From Cytobacillus sp. IB215665 (GTDB taxonomy: Bacteria > Bacillota > Bacilli > Bacillales > SM2101): a DNA stretch of 64,000 nucleotides. Of the stretch, positions 17,146 through 27,417 are shown one piece after another (positions within the stretch are counted from its first letter, which is position 1; every line of letters begins with the position of its first letter). The stretch spans positions 310,001-374,000 of the forward strand of contig NZ_JAXBME010000004.1 in assembly GCF_033963835.1 (NCBI RefSeq). The letters run 5' to 3'. A program made the position numbers and the translations under genes. The notes under the pieces are model-generated. The model did not search any database. It was not told where the DNA came from and worked only from the letters and a program-made list of their open reading frames with translations.

Positions 17146-17451
17146 ATGAGTTTAAAATTAGTTGAACTACAAGTTGCACTTCCTAGAACACAAGACATCG
17201 GAAAAATACAAGAACAGCTTGAACAGCGAGGACAGCATATGCAAGAGCAACTCGCAATTGGTATAGAAGAAGAAGAAAAGCGTAAAAGAAAGCAAGTAAA
17301 CAACAAGAATAAAAATGAAAAGGCTGAACTTACAAATGGTAATAATGACGCAGAATTTCAGCAATCAAAAACGAAAGAAAACGAGGAAGAAGAATTTACA
17401 AATGATGAGCAGCACCCATATAAAGGAAACATCATTGATTATAAAGGATAG
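17146..17451 (+). CDS. Small highly charged hypothetical protein
   Basis: A 101-residue product with good coding signals: GAAGGAAGTG ribosome-binding site, ATG start, stop 6 nt before the next gene. The N-terminus (SLKLVELQVALPRTQDIGKIQEQLEQRGQ) is amphipathic and looks conserved; I recall similar uncharacterised Bacillaceae proteins in this setting. The middle is Lys/Arg-rich (EEEEKRKRKQVNNKNKN) and the tail is acidic. No membrane segment, signal peptide or catalytic motif is seen. It is probably cotranscribed with the SwrB-like gene, so a link to motility is possible but unproven. Confidence 0.75.
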   Translation: MSLKLVELQVALPRTQDIGKIQEQLEQRGQHMQEQLAIGIEEEEKRKRKQVNNKNKNEKAELTNGNNDAEFQQSKTKENEEEEFTNDEQHPYKGNIIDYKG

Positions 17452-17457
17452 ATTACG

Positions 17458-18063
17458 ATGAATCCATTGTTAGCAATATTATATTTTTTATTATTAGCTA
17501 TAGCTTTTTGGCTAATTATTATCCTCTATTTGAGACTATCAAGATTACACGAAGTTGAAAAAAAACAAGAAAGAATGATTAAGGACCTTGAAAGTGTTAT
17601 AGCAAGCTTTGTTGTCGAGATGAAAGAACAAAATGATCAATTTCTAAATCGAGTCCAAGCAGTTAAGTCAGAAGAACAATCTTCACCGCCAACTGCGGGT
17701 GAGACTACTATAACTAACGAAGTCCAGCAATATGTTGACAATCAGACTAACACGAAGGTGAATAACGATAAAATAGAGCAAGGAAATTCATCCATCTACG
17801 ATATTGATACGTTATCAAATGAGGATATAAAAGATTTACTTCCAGACTATCGTAATAATGGCTATGAAAATGTAAAGCAAACGAACAGAAATGATATTAA
17901 ACCTTATAATCAAGAGCCAGCAATGAGTGGCGAAAAGAAACAAACTTTCAAAGACAAAGTATTGGATTTAAGAAGTCAAGGGTATGGTATTGAAGAGATT
18001 GCCAAACAATTAAATAAGGGTAAAACAGAAATAGAACTTCTTCTTAAATTTAACGAAAACTAA
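17458..18063 (+). CDS. swrB: SwrB-like membrane protein (YlxL family)
   Basis: In B. subtilis SwrB promotes flagellar export activation and SigD activity, and its gene follows sigD. This 201-residue product has one N-terminal transmembrane helix (residues ~4-26), a coiled-coil segment (about 30-65), a low-complexity polar linker, and a C-terminal helix-turn-helix-like end (LRSQGYGIEEIAKQLNKGKT, then EIELLLKF). That C-terminal signature and the position support the assignment. The linker is unlike B. subtilis SwrB, so functional equivalence is inferred. Confidence 0.72.
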   Translation: MNPLLAILYFLLLAIAFWLIIILYLRLSRLHEVEKKQERMIKDLESVIASFVVEMKEQNDQFLNRVQAVKSEEQSSPPTAGETTITNEVQQYVDNQTNTKVNNDKIEQGNSSIYDIDTLSNEDIKDLLPDYRNNGYENVKQTNRNDIKPYNQEPAMSGEKKQTFKDKVLDLRSQGYGIEEIAKQLNKGKTEIELLLKFNEN

Positions 18064-18072
18064 TATTTAAAC

Positions 18073-18101
18073 TTGATTGTATGCTATGAATATGTTATAT
18101 T
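18073..18101 (+). promoter_or_regulatory. Predicted sigma-A promoter of rpsB
   Basis: TTGATT (18073-18078), 17-nt spacer, TATATT (18096-18101), with TG placed as an extended -10 (TGT before TATATT). This gives a leader of about 115 nt before rpsB. Confidence 0.65.
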
Positions 18102-18108
18102 TTTTTTT

Positions 18109-18922
<814 letters not shown>

Positions 18923-18935
18923 GTAAAATTTTTAC

Positions 18936-18976
18936 AAAAGGTGATAAGAGGGATTTGCCTTCTATCACCTTTTTTT
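18936..18976 (+). terminator. Rho-independent terminator after rpsB
   Basis: The stem pairs AAAAGGTGATA with TATCACCTTTT, closed by a short loop, and is followed by a run of T residues. Confidence 0.85.
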
Positions 18977-19081
18977 GAGAAAATACACAAGTTATATACC
19001 ATTGAGTTAATACTATAAGCGAGTAGAACATCTTATTAATATTTAAACTATGATACATATATATAAGGAGGAATTTTCATA

Positions 19082-19963
19082 ATGGCTATTACTGCACAAA
19101 TGGTAAAAGAACTTCGTCAAAAAACTGGCGCAGGAATGATGGATTGTAAAAAAGCGTTAACAGAAACAGATGGTGATATGGAAAAAGCAATTGACTTTTT
19201 ACGTGAAAAAGGTATTGCTAAAGCTGCGAAAAAGGCAGACCGCATTGCTGCAGAAGGTTCTGCATATATTGAAGTATCAGGAAATGAAGCTGTTATACTA
19301 GAAGTAAATTCAGAGACAGATTTTGTTGCAAAGAATGAAGGGTTTCAAACGTTAATTAAAGAATTAGCTCAACATTTATTAGTTAACAAGCCAAGCACGG
19401 TTGAAGAAGCTCATGAACAAAAGATGGACAACGGAACGACTGTTCAAGAATACATCAATGCTGCAATTGCAAAAATTGGTGAAAAACTGACTTTACGTCG
19501 TTTTGAAATTGTTACAAAAACTGATAATGATGCTTTTGGTGCATATCTTCATATGGGGGGCAGAATTGGAGTTTTGACTTTATTAGAAGGAACTACTGAT
19601 GAAGCGACTGCTAAAGATGTTTCTATGCACATCGCTGCGATCAAACCAAAATATGTTTCACGTGATCAAGTTTCTCAAGATGAAGTTGAACGTGAGCGTG
19701 AAGTTCTGACTCAACAAGCATTAAACGAAGGAAAGCCTGAAAAAATCGTTGCAAAGATGGTTGAAGGACGCCTAAGCAAATACTTTGAAGATATTTGTTT
19801 AGTAGATCAATCATTTGTTAAAAACCCTGATTTAAAAGTAAAACAGGTTGTTGAAGCTAAAGGAGCTACTGTAAAAAGTTTTGTACGCTTTGAAGTTGGA
19901 GAAGGAATTGAAAAGCGTCAAGAAAACTTCGCTGAAGAAGTTATGAGCCAAGTGAAAAAGTAA
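19082..19963 (+). CDS. tsf: Translation elongation factor Ts
   Basis: Guanine nucleotide exchange factor for EF-Tu. The N-terminal UBA-like domain ([19 protein letters not shown]) and the EF-Ts core ([13 protein letters not shown]) are clear. The 293 residues match the Bacillus protein. ATG follows AAGGAGG. It sits between rpsB and pyrH in the conserved rpsB-tsf-pyrH-frr cluster, with its own terminator. Confidence 0.98.
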   Translation: MAITAQMVKELRQKTGAGMMDCKKALTETDGDMEKAIDFLREKGIAKAAKKADRIAAEGSAYIEVSGNEAVILEVNSETDFVAKNEGFQTLIKELAQHLLVNKPSTVEEAHEQKMDNGTTVQEYINAAIAKIGEKLTLRRFEIVTKTDNDAFGAYLHMGGRIGVLTLLEGTTDEATAKDVSMHIAAIKPKYVSRDQVSQDEVEREREVLTQQALNEGKPEKIVAKMVEGRLSKYFEDICLVDQSFVKNPDLKVKQVVEAKGATVKSFVRFEVGEGIEKRQENFAEEVMSQVKK

Positions 19964-19987
19964 GCACCAAATTTTAGCTAAAATAGT

Positions 19988-20014
19988 GGGAGCACAAGTG
20001 TGTTCCCTTTTTTT
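19988..20014 (+). terminator. Rho-independent terminator after tsf
   Basis: GGGAGCAC pairs with GTGTTCCC (one G-U pair) around a 4-nt loop, followed by seven T residues. It lies just before pyrH, so some readthrough or a separate pyrH promoter is needed. Confidence 0.75.
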
Positions 20015-20053
20015 AAAGTCATTTAGCTTAAAGAACTTCTAGTGGAGGTTAGT

Positions 20054-20779
20054 ATGAATAATCCAAAGTATAAACGAGTTGTATTAAAACTAAGTGGAGA
20101 AGCATTAGCAGGTGAACAAGGATTTGGTATTAACCCAGCAGTGATCTCCTCAGTAACTGATCAAGTAAAGGAAATTGCAGAACTAGGTGTTGAAGTTGCT
20201 GTTGTAGTAGGTGGAGGAAATATATGGCGTGGAAAAATAGGTAGTGAAATGGGAATGGACAGAGCTACAGCAGACTATATGGGTATGTTAGCTACTGTCA
20301 TGAATTCATTAGCGCTTCAAGATAGCCTTGAAAATTCCGGTGTACAAACTCGTGTACAAACCTCTATAGAGATGAGACAAGTTGCTGAGCCATATATTCG
20401 TCGTAGAGCAATACGCCACCTTGAAAAAAAACGTGTTGTCATATTTGCTGCTGGAACGGGTAATCCATATTTTTCAACAGACACTACTGCAGCACTTCGA
20501 GCAGCGGAAATTGAAGCAGATGTTATACTCATGGCAAAAAATAATGTTGACGGTGTATATAGTGCAGACCCAACAATTGATCAAACTGCAAAAAAATATG
20601 ATACACTATCATATTTGGATGTACTAAAAGAGGGATTAGGTGTCATGGACTCAACAGCATCTTCTCTTTGTATGGATAATGACATACCACTTATCGTTTT
20701 CTCTATTATGGAGCAAGGAAATATTAAACGAGCGGTATTAGGTGATAATATCGGAACATTAGTAAGGGGGAAAAAATAA
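20054..20779 (+). CDS. pyrH: UMP kinase
   Basis: Phosphorylates UMP to UDP with ATP; homohexameric amino-acid-kinase-fold enzyme. Visible motifs: [23 protein letters not shown] and [17 protein letters not shown]. The frame opens at GTG 20042, which is inside the ribosome-binding site; ATG 20054 after GGAGG gives 241 residues with the family start. Its stop overlaps frr by one base. Confidence 0.97.
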   Translation: MNNPKYKRVVLKLSGEALAGEQGFGINPAVISSVTDQVKEIAELGVEVAVVVGGGNIWRGKIGSEMGMDRATADYMGMLATVMNSLALQDSLENSGVQTRVQTSIEMRQVAEPYIRRRAIRHLEKKRVVIFAAGTGNPYFSTDTTAALRAAEIEADVILMAKNNVDGVYSADPTIDQTAKKYDTLSYLDVLKEGLGVMDSTASSLCMDNDIPLIVFSIMEQGNIKRAVLGDNIGTLVRGKK

Positions 20780-21336
20780 TGTCAAAAGAAGTTATTAATA
20801 GTGTGAAATCTAAAATGGAAAAAGCTATTCAAGCATTCTCAAGAGAGTTAGCGACAGTAAGAGCTGGTCGTGCAAACCCTTCATTATTAGATAAAGTGAC
20901 AGTAGATTATTATGGTGCACCAACTCCGGTAAATCAACTAGCAACAGTTACTGTACCTGAAGCACGTATGTTAACTATTCAACCTTATGATAAATCATCT
21001 TTAGGTGATATCGAAAAAGCAATCTTAAAGGCTGACCTCGGATTAACACCATCTAATGATGGTTCAATTATTCGAATTACGATACCAGCATTAACTGAAG
21101 AGCGCCGTAGAGAATTAACAAAAGTAGTAAGAAAATACGGTGAAGAAGCAAAAGTGGCAGTGCGTAATGTACGTCGTGATGGAAATGACGAATTAAAAAA
21201 GCTTGAAAAAAATAGTGAAATCACTGAGGATGAGCTTCGCGGACTAACCGAGGATATTCAAAAAATAACGGATGATCATATTAAAAAAATTGATCAGGTT
21301 GCTAAAGAAAAAGAAGCAGAAATTATGGAAGTATAA
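20779..21336 (+). CDS. frr: Ribosome recycling factor
   Basis: Splits post-termination ribosomes together with EF-G. The 185 residues match the family, with the signature [19 protein letters not shown] and a long three-helix bundle. The ATG shares a base with the pyrH stop (TAATG), so translation is coupled. A terminator follows. Confidence 0.98.
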   Translation: MSKEVINSVKSKMEKAIQAFSRELATVRAGRANPSLLDKVTVDYYGAPTPVNQLATVTVPEARMLTIQPYDKSSLGDIEKAILKADLGLTPSNDGSIIRITIPALTEERRRELTKVVRKYGEEAKVAVRNVRRDGNDELKKLEKNSEITEDELRGLTEDIQKITDDHIKKIDQVAKEKEAEIMEV

Positions 21337-21363
21337 GCATAATCGTTGTACAATATGTAAAGT

Positions 21364-21392
21364 ACCCTCTATTTTAAACAGGGGGTTTTTTT
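21364..21392 (+). terminator. Rho-independent terminator after frr
   Basis: ACCCTCT pairs with AGGGGGT (one wobble) around a 9-nt A+T-rich loop, followed by T7. Confidence 0.8.
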
Positions 21393-21441
21393 GTTAAACT
21401 AGAGACAATATAGATTGTTAAGGGTGACGGAGGAAACCTGT

Positions 21442-22221
21442 ATGCTACATAAATTAAACTTTTGGAAGAATCGTAAACCAAATTCTTCAGAGCAAGTATA
21501 TACAATAGATACGATTAAAAAGAATCCAATACCTGAGCATATTGCAATTATTATGGATGGCAATGGAAGGTGGGCACAAAAAAGAGCATTACCACGCATT
21601 GCAGGACACCATGAAGGAACGAAGGTTGTCCGAAAGATAACGAAGCTAGCAAATTCTCTAGGTGTAAAAGTACTAACGTTATATGCATTTTCAACAGAAA
21701 ATTGGAAGCGACCAAAAAGTGAAGTTGATTACTTAATGAAGCTACCAGAAGAATTTCTCCAAACTTTCTTACCTGAATTAATTAAGGAAAATGTACAAGT
21801 TCGAGTAATGGGGATGAAAGATAGCTTACCAGAACACACTTTCCGTGCTGTGCAAAATGCTATTAACAAAACAAGCGATAATGATGGAATGATTTTAAAT
21901 TTTGCATTAAATTATGGCAGCCGCAATGAAATTGTTCAAGCGGTAAATTCGATTATAGCAGACCAAAAATCAGGTATATTAAAAGAAGAAGAGGTCACAG
22001 AGGATATATTTTCAACTTATTTAATGACGCAAGAATTATCAGATCCAGACCTATTAATTAGAACGAGCGGTGTTGTTCGTCTAAGTAACTTCATGCTTTG
22101 GCAGCTATCGTATGCAGAGTTTTGGTTTACTGAAACGTTATGGCCGGATTTCTCAGAGCAACATTTTCTAGAGGCGATTGACGAGTTTCAAAAAAGAGCT
22201 CGACGCTTTGGCGGCGTGTAA
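21442..22221 (+). CDS. uppS: Undecaprenyl diphosphate synthase (cis-prenyltransferase) with altered metal-site residue
   Basis: Makes the C55 lipid carrier for peptidoglycan and teichoic acid synthesis from isopentenyl and farnesyl diphosphate. The diphosphate-binding segment IAIIMDGNGRWAQKR (Asp39), the TLYAFSTENWKRP motif and the C-terminal RTSG-x2-RLSNFMLWQ are present. In the last motif, family members have Glu after RTSG (RTSGE); this protein reads RTSGVVRLSNF, with Val211 at that place. That Glu helps bind Mg2+ in characterised enzymes. The gene is otherwise intact (259 residues). Start at ATG 21442 after GGAGGAAACC; an upstream start at 21415 lacks a good ribosome-binding site. Confidence 0.94.
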   Translation: MLHKLNFWKNRKPNSSEQVYTIDTIKKNPIPEHIAIIMDGNGRWAQKRALPRIAGHHEGTKVVRKITKLANSLGVKVLTLYAFSTENWKRPKSEVDYLMKLPEEFLQTFLPELIKENVQVRVMGMKDSLPEHTFRAVQNAINKTSDNDGMILNFALNYGSRNEIVQAVNSIIADQKSGILKEEEVTEDIFSTYLMTQELSDPDLLIRTSGVVRLSNFMLWQLSYAEFWFTETLWPDFSEQHFLEAIDEFQKRARRFGGV

Positions 22222-22235
22222 AGGATGATATAAAT

Positions 22236-23024
22236 ATGAAGCAAAGAATTATAACAGCTACTATTGCGCTAGCAGTTTTTTTGCCTATCGTCATTTATGG
22301 TGGCCTTCCATTTATTGCGGTGATGTATTTAATAGCTACGATAGGGCTATATGAACTTTTACGTATGAAACGCATCTCAATTTTGTCATTTCCAGGGGTA
22401 ATTAGCATACTTATGTTATGGGTAATACTCGTACCAGATCACCCCCTGTTACTAGACAGAATTCCATTTATGAAAGTTGAGTTTTTATTATTCGCTGTTT
22501 TACTTTTTTTATCGTATACTGTGTTGACAAATAACAAGTTTTCTTTTGATGATGTTGGATTTATCATAGTTGCTACATTATATGTTGGAATTGGATTTTA
22601 TTATTTTATAGAAACGAGACAAGTTGGTTTAACTTATATATTCTTTGCATTTGCAGTTATTTTCTCAACAGATTCTGGTGCATACTTTGTCGGTCGCAAA
22701 TTTGGCAAGCATAAGCTTTGGCCTGAAATTAGTCCAAATAAAACAATAGAAGGATCAATAGGTGGTATTGCTTGTGCACTTATTGCTGCGGTTTTGTTTA
22801 AACTGTTTGCTCCTATTGATGATTTTACAATGATTAGTATTTTAGGCATTGCTATCGTTTTATCTATTTTTGGACAAATAGGCGATTTAGTCGAATCAGC
22901 GTTTAAACGTCATTATGCGGTAAAGGATTCTGGACGTATTTTACCTGGGCATGGGGGAATATTAGACCGTTTTGATAGCTTGATTTTCGTTTTACCGATA
23001 TTATATTTTTTAATCAAGTTGTAG
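22236..23024 (+). CDS. cdsA: Phosphatidate cytidylyltransferase (CDP-diglyceride synthase)
   Basis: Integral membrane enzyme converting phosphatidic acid and CTP to CDP-diacylglycerol, the branch point of phospholipid synthesis. The 262 residues form about seven to eight hydrophobic helices. The full PROSITE-type signature is seen near the C-terminus: SAFKRHYAVKDSGRILPGHG followed by GILDRFD. It follows uppS by 14 nt and is probably cotranscribed with it. Confidence 0.97.
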   Translation: MKQRIITATIALAVFLPIVIYGGLPFIAVMYLIATIGLYELLRMKRISILSFPGVISILMLWVILVPDHPLLLDRIPFMKVEFLLFAVLLFLSYTVLTNNKFSFDDVGFIIVATLYVGIGFYYFIETRQVGLTYIFFAFAVIFSTDSGAYFVGRKFGKHKLWPEISPNKTIEGSIGGIACALIAAVLFKLFAPIDDFTMISILGIAIVLSIFGQIGDLVESAFKRHYAVKDSGRILPGHGGILDRFDSLIFVLPILYFLIKL

Positions 23025-23105
23025 CGCATTAGTGTATGGCATGGATAGGATTTAACAGAAAAAAAGACGTTTGTCAATTTTGAATGGATATGGGGAGTGT
23101 ATCGT

Positions 23106-24254
23106 TTGAAGCACATTAGTTTATTAGGGGCTACTGGCTCTATAGGGAAGCAGACGCTAGATATTATTAAGCTACACCAAGACCATTTTAGCCTTGTAGC
23201 AATTTCTGTAGGACAGAATATACCAGAAGCGAGGAAAATCATTCATGAATTTTCACCTAAGCTCGTATCTGTTAAATATAAAGAAGATGCTGATCGATTA
23301 AAGAGTGAATTTACTAATGATATAAGGTTTGTTTATGGTGAGGATGGTTTAGTTCATGCCGCAACCCATGAGCAAGCATCGATAGTCGTCAATGCAGTGG
23401 TTGGAAGTGTAGGTCTTATACCAACGATTGAAGCTATTAAAGCCAAAAAAACAATTGCTCTTGCCAACAAAGAAACGCTTGTAACAGCAGGACATATCGT
23501 TATGGAAATGGCAAGAAATAACGGAGTTTCAATTCTACCAGTTGACAGTGAACATTCTGCTATTTTTCAATGTTTACAGGGAGAACAAGAAAAAACGATT
23601 GAGAAGCTCATTTTAACCGCTTCTGGTGGAAGCTTTCGTGATAAAAAGAGAAATGAACTACAGCATGTTACTGTTGAGCAAGCATTAAATCACCCTAACT
23701 GGTCGATGGGAGCAAAAATAACGATAGACTCTGCAACGATGATGAATAAAGGTCTTGAAGTTATCGAAGCGCACTGGCTTTTTCAAATTCCTTATACACA
23801 TATTGATGTCGTCCTCCATAAAGAGAGCATTATACACTCAATGGTCCAATTTCATGACAGTAGCATTATTGCCCAATTAGGAAATCCTGATATGCGTGTT
23901 CCTATTCAATATGCGCTATCATACCCTGATAGGCTTGTGTTTAACAATACAAAGAGATTGGATCTTGTGGAGATTGGAGCTCTGCATTTTATGAAAGCAG
24001 ACGTTAATCGATACCAGTGTTTACGTTTTGCCTACGAGGCAGGAGTAGAAGGGGGAACAATGCCCACAGTGTTAAATGCTGCAAATGAAGAAGCTGTTGC
24101 TGCCTTTCTTAGAAAGGAAATTACCTTCCTTCAAATTGAAGAACTTATTGAAAGATCACTTGAGCAACACCGTACAATTAAAAACCCTAATTTAGAGTGT
24201 ATACGCACAGTAGATTCGGACACTCGTAAGTACATAAAAACACTAATAAATTAA
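23106..24254 (+). CDS. dxr: 1-deoxy-D-xylulose 5-phosphate reductoisomerase
   Basis: Second step of the MEP isoprenoid pathway (DXP to MEP, NADPH-dependent). The N-terminal NADPH site [16 protein letters not shown], the catalytic [12 protein letters not shown] region, TASGGSF, and [11 protein letters not shown] are all present. I prefer TTG 23106 (MKHISLLG): GGGGA lies about 9 nt upstream and the product matches the family. GTG 23097 in frame would sit only next to that ribosome-binding site. Length is 382 residues. Confidence 0.96.
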   Translation: MKHISLLGATGSIGKQTLDIIKLHQDHFSLVAISVGQNIPEARKIIHEFSPKLVSVKYKEDADRLKSEFTNDIRFVYGEDGLVHAATHEQASIVVNAVVGSVGLIPTIEAIKAKKTIALANKETLVTAGHIVMEMARNNGVSILPVDSEHSAIFQCLQGEQEKTIEKLILTASGGSFRDKKRNELQHVTVEQALNHPNWSMGAKITIDSATMMNKGLEVIEAHWLFQIPYTHIDVVLHKESIIHSMVQFHDSSIIAQLGNPDMRVPIQYALSYPDRLVFNNTKRLDLVEIGALHFMKADVNRYQCLRFAYEAGVEGGTMPTVLNAANEEAVAAFLRKEITFLQIEELIERSLEQHRTIKNPNLECIRTVDSDTRKYIKTLIN

Positions 24255-24268
24255 AGGTGGTTGGATAT

Positions 24269-25537
24269 GTGGATACGCTAAATACGGTAATTGCTTTTGT
24301 AATTATTTTTGGAGCGTTAGTTTTTGTTCATGAATTAGGTCATCTAGTTTTTGCAAAACGAGCTGGAATTTTATGTAGAGAATTTGCGATTGGATTTGGA
24401 CCGAAAGTGTTTACTTTCAAAAAGAAAGAAACGCTTTATACGATTAGGCTTCTTCCTATCGGTGGTTTTGTAAGAATGGCTGGTGAAGACCCTGAAATGA
24501 TAGAAATCAAACCAGGGCATAGCATCGGTCTGTTGTTTGATCAACAAGGAAAAGTAACAAACATCGTTCTAAACAATAAGGACAAATACCCTGATGCAAG
24601 AATCGTTGAAGTAGAATTTTCTGATTTAGAGCACGATCTGTATATAACAGGCTATGAAGAAGATAATGATGAAAAACTTGTACGTTTTGAAGTGAGTGAA
24701 ACGGCACATTTTATTCAGGATGAACAACACATCCAAATCGCCCCATATTCTAGACAATTTAGTTCGAAGACGTTGTGGCAACGAACACTAGCTATTTTTG
24801 CAGGTCCACTTATGAATTTCGTCTTAGCTGCCGTTCTTTTTATGGTCATTGCTTTCATTCAAGGCTACCCGTCTGATGATCCACAATTAGGGGAGGTCAT
24901 CGAAGGTGGTGCTGCAGTGGAATCTGGGTTACAGGAAGGTGATATTGTATTAGCAATTAATAACAAACAATTATCTTCTTGGGATGAAGTCGTTCAAATG
25001 ATTCAAAATAACCCTGAAAAGCAGCTGTTATTCACAATTGAACGTGATGGACAATCAGAAACAATTGCTGTTACTCCGAAGTTAAATGAGGTTCAAGGGG
25101 TGAAAATTGGACAAATTGGTGTATACCCTTCGGTGAATCAATCGATACTCGGTTCAATTGCATTTGGAGCTGAAGAAACTTTTGTTTGGACAAAAGAGAT
25201 CATCATTTTACTTGGGAAATTAATAACTGGTCAATTTTCATTTGATATGCTATCAGGCCCAGTTGGCATCTACAAAACAACAGAGGAAGTAGCTCAATCT
25301 GGTGTGTTATATTTAATGAGATGGGCAGCTTTATTGAGCATTAACTTAGGTATTATGAATTTACTACCATTACCGGCCTTAGATGGAGGTCGATTAATGT
25401 TTTTTGCCATTGAGGCTGTTAGAGGAAAACCAATTGATCGTCAAAAGGAAGGTATGGTCCACTTTATTGGTTTTGCTTTATTAATGTTATTAATGTTAGT
25501 AGTGACATGGAACGACATCCAAAGGTTCTTCCTATAA
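24269..25537 (+). CDS. rseP: Site-2 intramembrane zinc metalloprotease RseP/RasP
   Basis: Cleaves transmembrane anti-sigma factors and leftover signal peptides. The active-site HELGH lies at residues 21-25 in the first helix. The second catalytic element is in PLPALDGGRL near the C-terminus. A PDZ domain spans about 205-275 (GAAVESGLQEGDIVLAINNK). GTG 24269 (MDTLNTVIAFVIIFGALVF) has AAAGGTGG 8 nt upstream; GTG 24257 in frame overlaps that ribosome-binding site. Length is 422 residues. Known as RasP/YluC in B. subtilis. Confidence 0.96.
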   Translation: MDTLNTVIAFVIIFGALVFVHELGHLVFAKRAGILCREFAIGFGPKVFTFKKKETLYTIRLLPIGGFVRMAGEDPEMIEIKPGHSIGLLFDQQGKVTNIVLNNKDKYPDARIVEVEFSDLEHDLYITGYEEDNDEKLVRFEVSETAHFIQDEQHIQIAPYSRQFSSKTLWQRTLAIFAGPLMNFVLAAVLFMVIAFIQGYPSDDPQLGEVIEGGAAVESGLQEGDIVLAINNKQLSSWDEVVQMIQNNPEKQLLFTIERDGQSETIAVTPKLNEVQGVKIGQIGVYPSVNQSILGSIAFGAEETFVWTKEIIILLGKLITGQFSFDMLSGPVGIYKTTEEVAQSGVLYLMRWAALLSINLGIMNLLPLPALDGGRLMFFAIEAVRGKPIDRQKEGMVHFIGFALLMLLMLVVTWNDIQRFFL

Positions 25538-25655
25538 GCTGTTCTGTATTATCTCTTCTCGTTGTTCTAATTTAGTAGAGATATCAAAAAGAAGAGTCTT
25601 TCAGTAAGTTTTAAGCTTTTAAAAGTCCGTTAAGAAATAAGAGGTGTAAATTGAA

Positions 25656-27359
25656 ATGAAGCAAAGTCAAACATTTATTCCAACATTGCGGGAAGTGCCT
25701 GCTGATGCTGAAGTGAAAAGCCATCAGCTCTTGCTAAGAGCAGGCTTTATACGTTCAAATGCCAGTGGTGTTTATAGTTTTCTTCCATTGGGCAAGCGAG
25801 TGTTACACAAAATTGAGACAATCGTTCGTGAAGAACTCGACCGCATAGGCGCAGTTGAGTTATTAATGCCAGCACTTCAACAAGCAGAGCTGTGGCAAGA
25901 GTCTGGACGCTGGTACTCATATGGCCCTGAACTAGTAAGACTAAAAGATCGTCACAACCGAGATTTTGCTTTAGGGCCAACCCATGAAGAAGTAATTACG
26001 AATCTATTAAGAGATGAAGTAAAGAGTTATAAGCGACTCCCACTTACTCTATATCAAATTCAAACTAAATTCCGTGATGAAAAAAGGCCGCGCTTCGGAT
26101 TGTTGCGTGGTAGAGAGTTTATTATGAAAGATGCATATTCCTTTCATTCTTCGCAAGAGTCATTAGATGAAGTGTATGACAAGATGTATGAAGCATATGG
26201 AAACATCTTCAGAAGGTGTGGCTTAGATTACAGGGCTGTTATTGCTGACTCTGGTGCAATGGGTGGTAAAGATACGCATGAGTTTATGGTGTTATCAGAT
26301 GTAGGAGAGGATACTATTGCATACTCCGATAGCTCTGATTATGCTGCAAATATTGAGATGGCACCTGTAGTTGCTACATACGTTAAGAGTGATGAAGCTG
26401 CCGCAGACCTACAAAAGGTAGAGACCATCGATAAAAAATCGATACAAGAGGTTGCTCATCATTTACAAGTTGATGAGCATAAATGTATTAAATCTCTATT
26501 ATTCAAAGCTGATGATAAGTTTGTACTGGTTTTAGTTCGTGGTGATCATGAAGTAAATGATATTAAAGTGAAAAACCTGTACAATGCATCAAGCGTTGAA
26601 TTAGCATCTGCTGAAGAAACAAAACAAATGATGAATTGTACTGTTGGGTCGTTAGGTCCTATTCAAGTACAAGATGATATAGAAATTATTGCAGACCATG
26701 CTGTAAAAGCGATTGTAAATGGAGTTTGTGGCGCGAATGTTGAGAACTACCATTATACAGGGGTAAACCCTGATCGTGATTTTTCCGTATCAGCATATGA
26801 AGATTTACGCTTTATTCAAGAGGGTGACCCTTCCCCAGATGGTAATGGTACAATTGTCTTTGCAAAGGGCATCGAAGTTGGTCATATATTTAAATTAGGC
26901 ACGAGATATAGTGAAGCGATGGATGGTATGTATTTAGATGAAAATGGTAGAAATCAACCGATGATTATGGGTTGTTACGGTATCGGAGTATCAAGAATCC
27001 TCGCTTCTGTTGCTGAGCAATTTCATGATGATAATGGTTTAGTTTGGCCATCTGTCCTTTCACCTTATGATGTTCATCTTATTCCAGTAAACATAAAAAA
27101 TGATGAACAACGACAATTAGCTGAAGAATTATATGGGGCTCTCCAAGAAACTGGCATCGACGTCCTATTTGATAATCGACAAGAACGTCCTGGAGTGAAG
27201 TTTTCAGATTCAGATTTAATAGGCCTGCCTGTTCGTATAACAATTGGTAAGAAAGCTGCTGAGGAAATCGTTGAAGTGAAGTTTAGGAATTCTGGAGAAA
27301 CGATTGAAGTTCATAAGACTGACCTGATAAATACGATTAAAAAAAACATAGCAAAATAA
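25656..27359 (+). CDS. proS: Prolyl-tRNA synthetase
   Basis: Charges tRNA-Pro. This is the long bacterial type (567 residues). It has the class II core with motif 2 ([21 protein letters not shown]), an INS editing domain between motifs 2 and 3 (about 225-405, with the [20 protein letters not shown] segment), motif 3 ([13 protein letters not shown]), and an anticodon-binding domain. The INS domain removes mischarged alanine. ATG follows AGAGGTG. No T-box leader is evident in the 118-nt upstream gap. Confidence 0.98.
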   Translation: MKQSQTFIPTLREVPADAEVKSHQLLLRAGFIRSNASGVYSFLPLGKRVLHKIETIVREELDRIGAVELLMPALQQAELWQESGRWYSYGPELVRLKDRHNRDFALGPTHEEVITNLLRDEVKSYKRLPLTLYQIQTKFRDEKRPRFGLLRGREFIMKDAYSFHSSQESLDEVYDKMYEAYGNIFRRCGLDYRAVIADSGAMGGKDTHEFMVLSDVGEDTIAYSDSSDYAANIEMAPVVATYVKSDEAAADLQKVETIDKKSIQEVAHHLQVDEHKCIKSLLFKADDKFVLVLVRGDHEVNDIKVKNLYNASSVELASAEETKQMMNCTVGSLGPIQVQDDIEIIADHAVKAIVNGVCGANVENYHYTGVNPDRDFSVSAYEDLRFIQEGDPSPDGNGTIVFAKGIEVGHIFKLGTRYSEAMDGMYLDENGRNQPMIMGCYGIGVSRILASVAEQFHDDNGLVWPSVLSPYDVHLIPVNIKNDEQRQLAEELYGALQETGIDVLFDNRQERPGVKFSDSDLIGLPVRITIGKKAAEEIVEVKFRNSGETIEVHKTDLINTIKKNIAK

Positions 27360-27360
27360 T

Positions 27361-27396
27361 ATATAGAAAACTCGGCTTGTGCCGAGTTTTCTATAT
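27361..27396 (+). terminator. Perfect 16-bp hairpin between proS and polC
   Basis: ATATAGAAAACTCGGC pairs exactly with GCCGAGTTTTCTATAT around a TTGT loop. The TTTT on the descending arm and AAAA on the ascending arm would let it work in both directions. It is likely the proS terminator, 21 nt before polC. Confidence 0.8.
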
Positions 27397-27417
27397 GGTA
27401 GATAGGAGGGGGATAGA

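Noticed and set aside
25538-25655. T-box leader before proS
   Set aside because: The 118-nt gap is too short and lacks the T-box sequence and a terminator/antiterminator pair.
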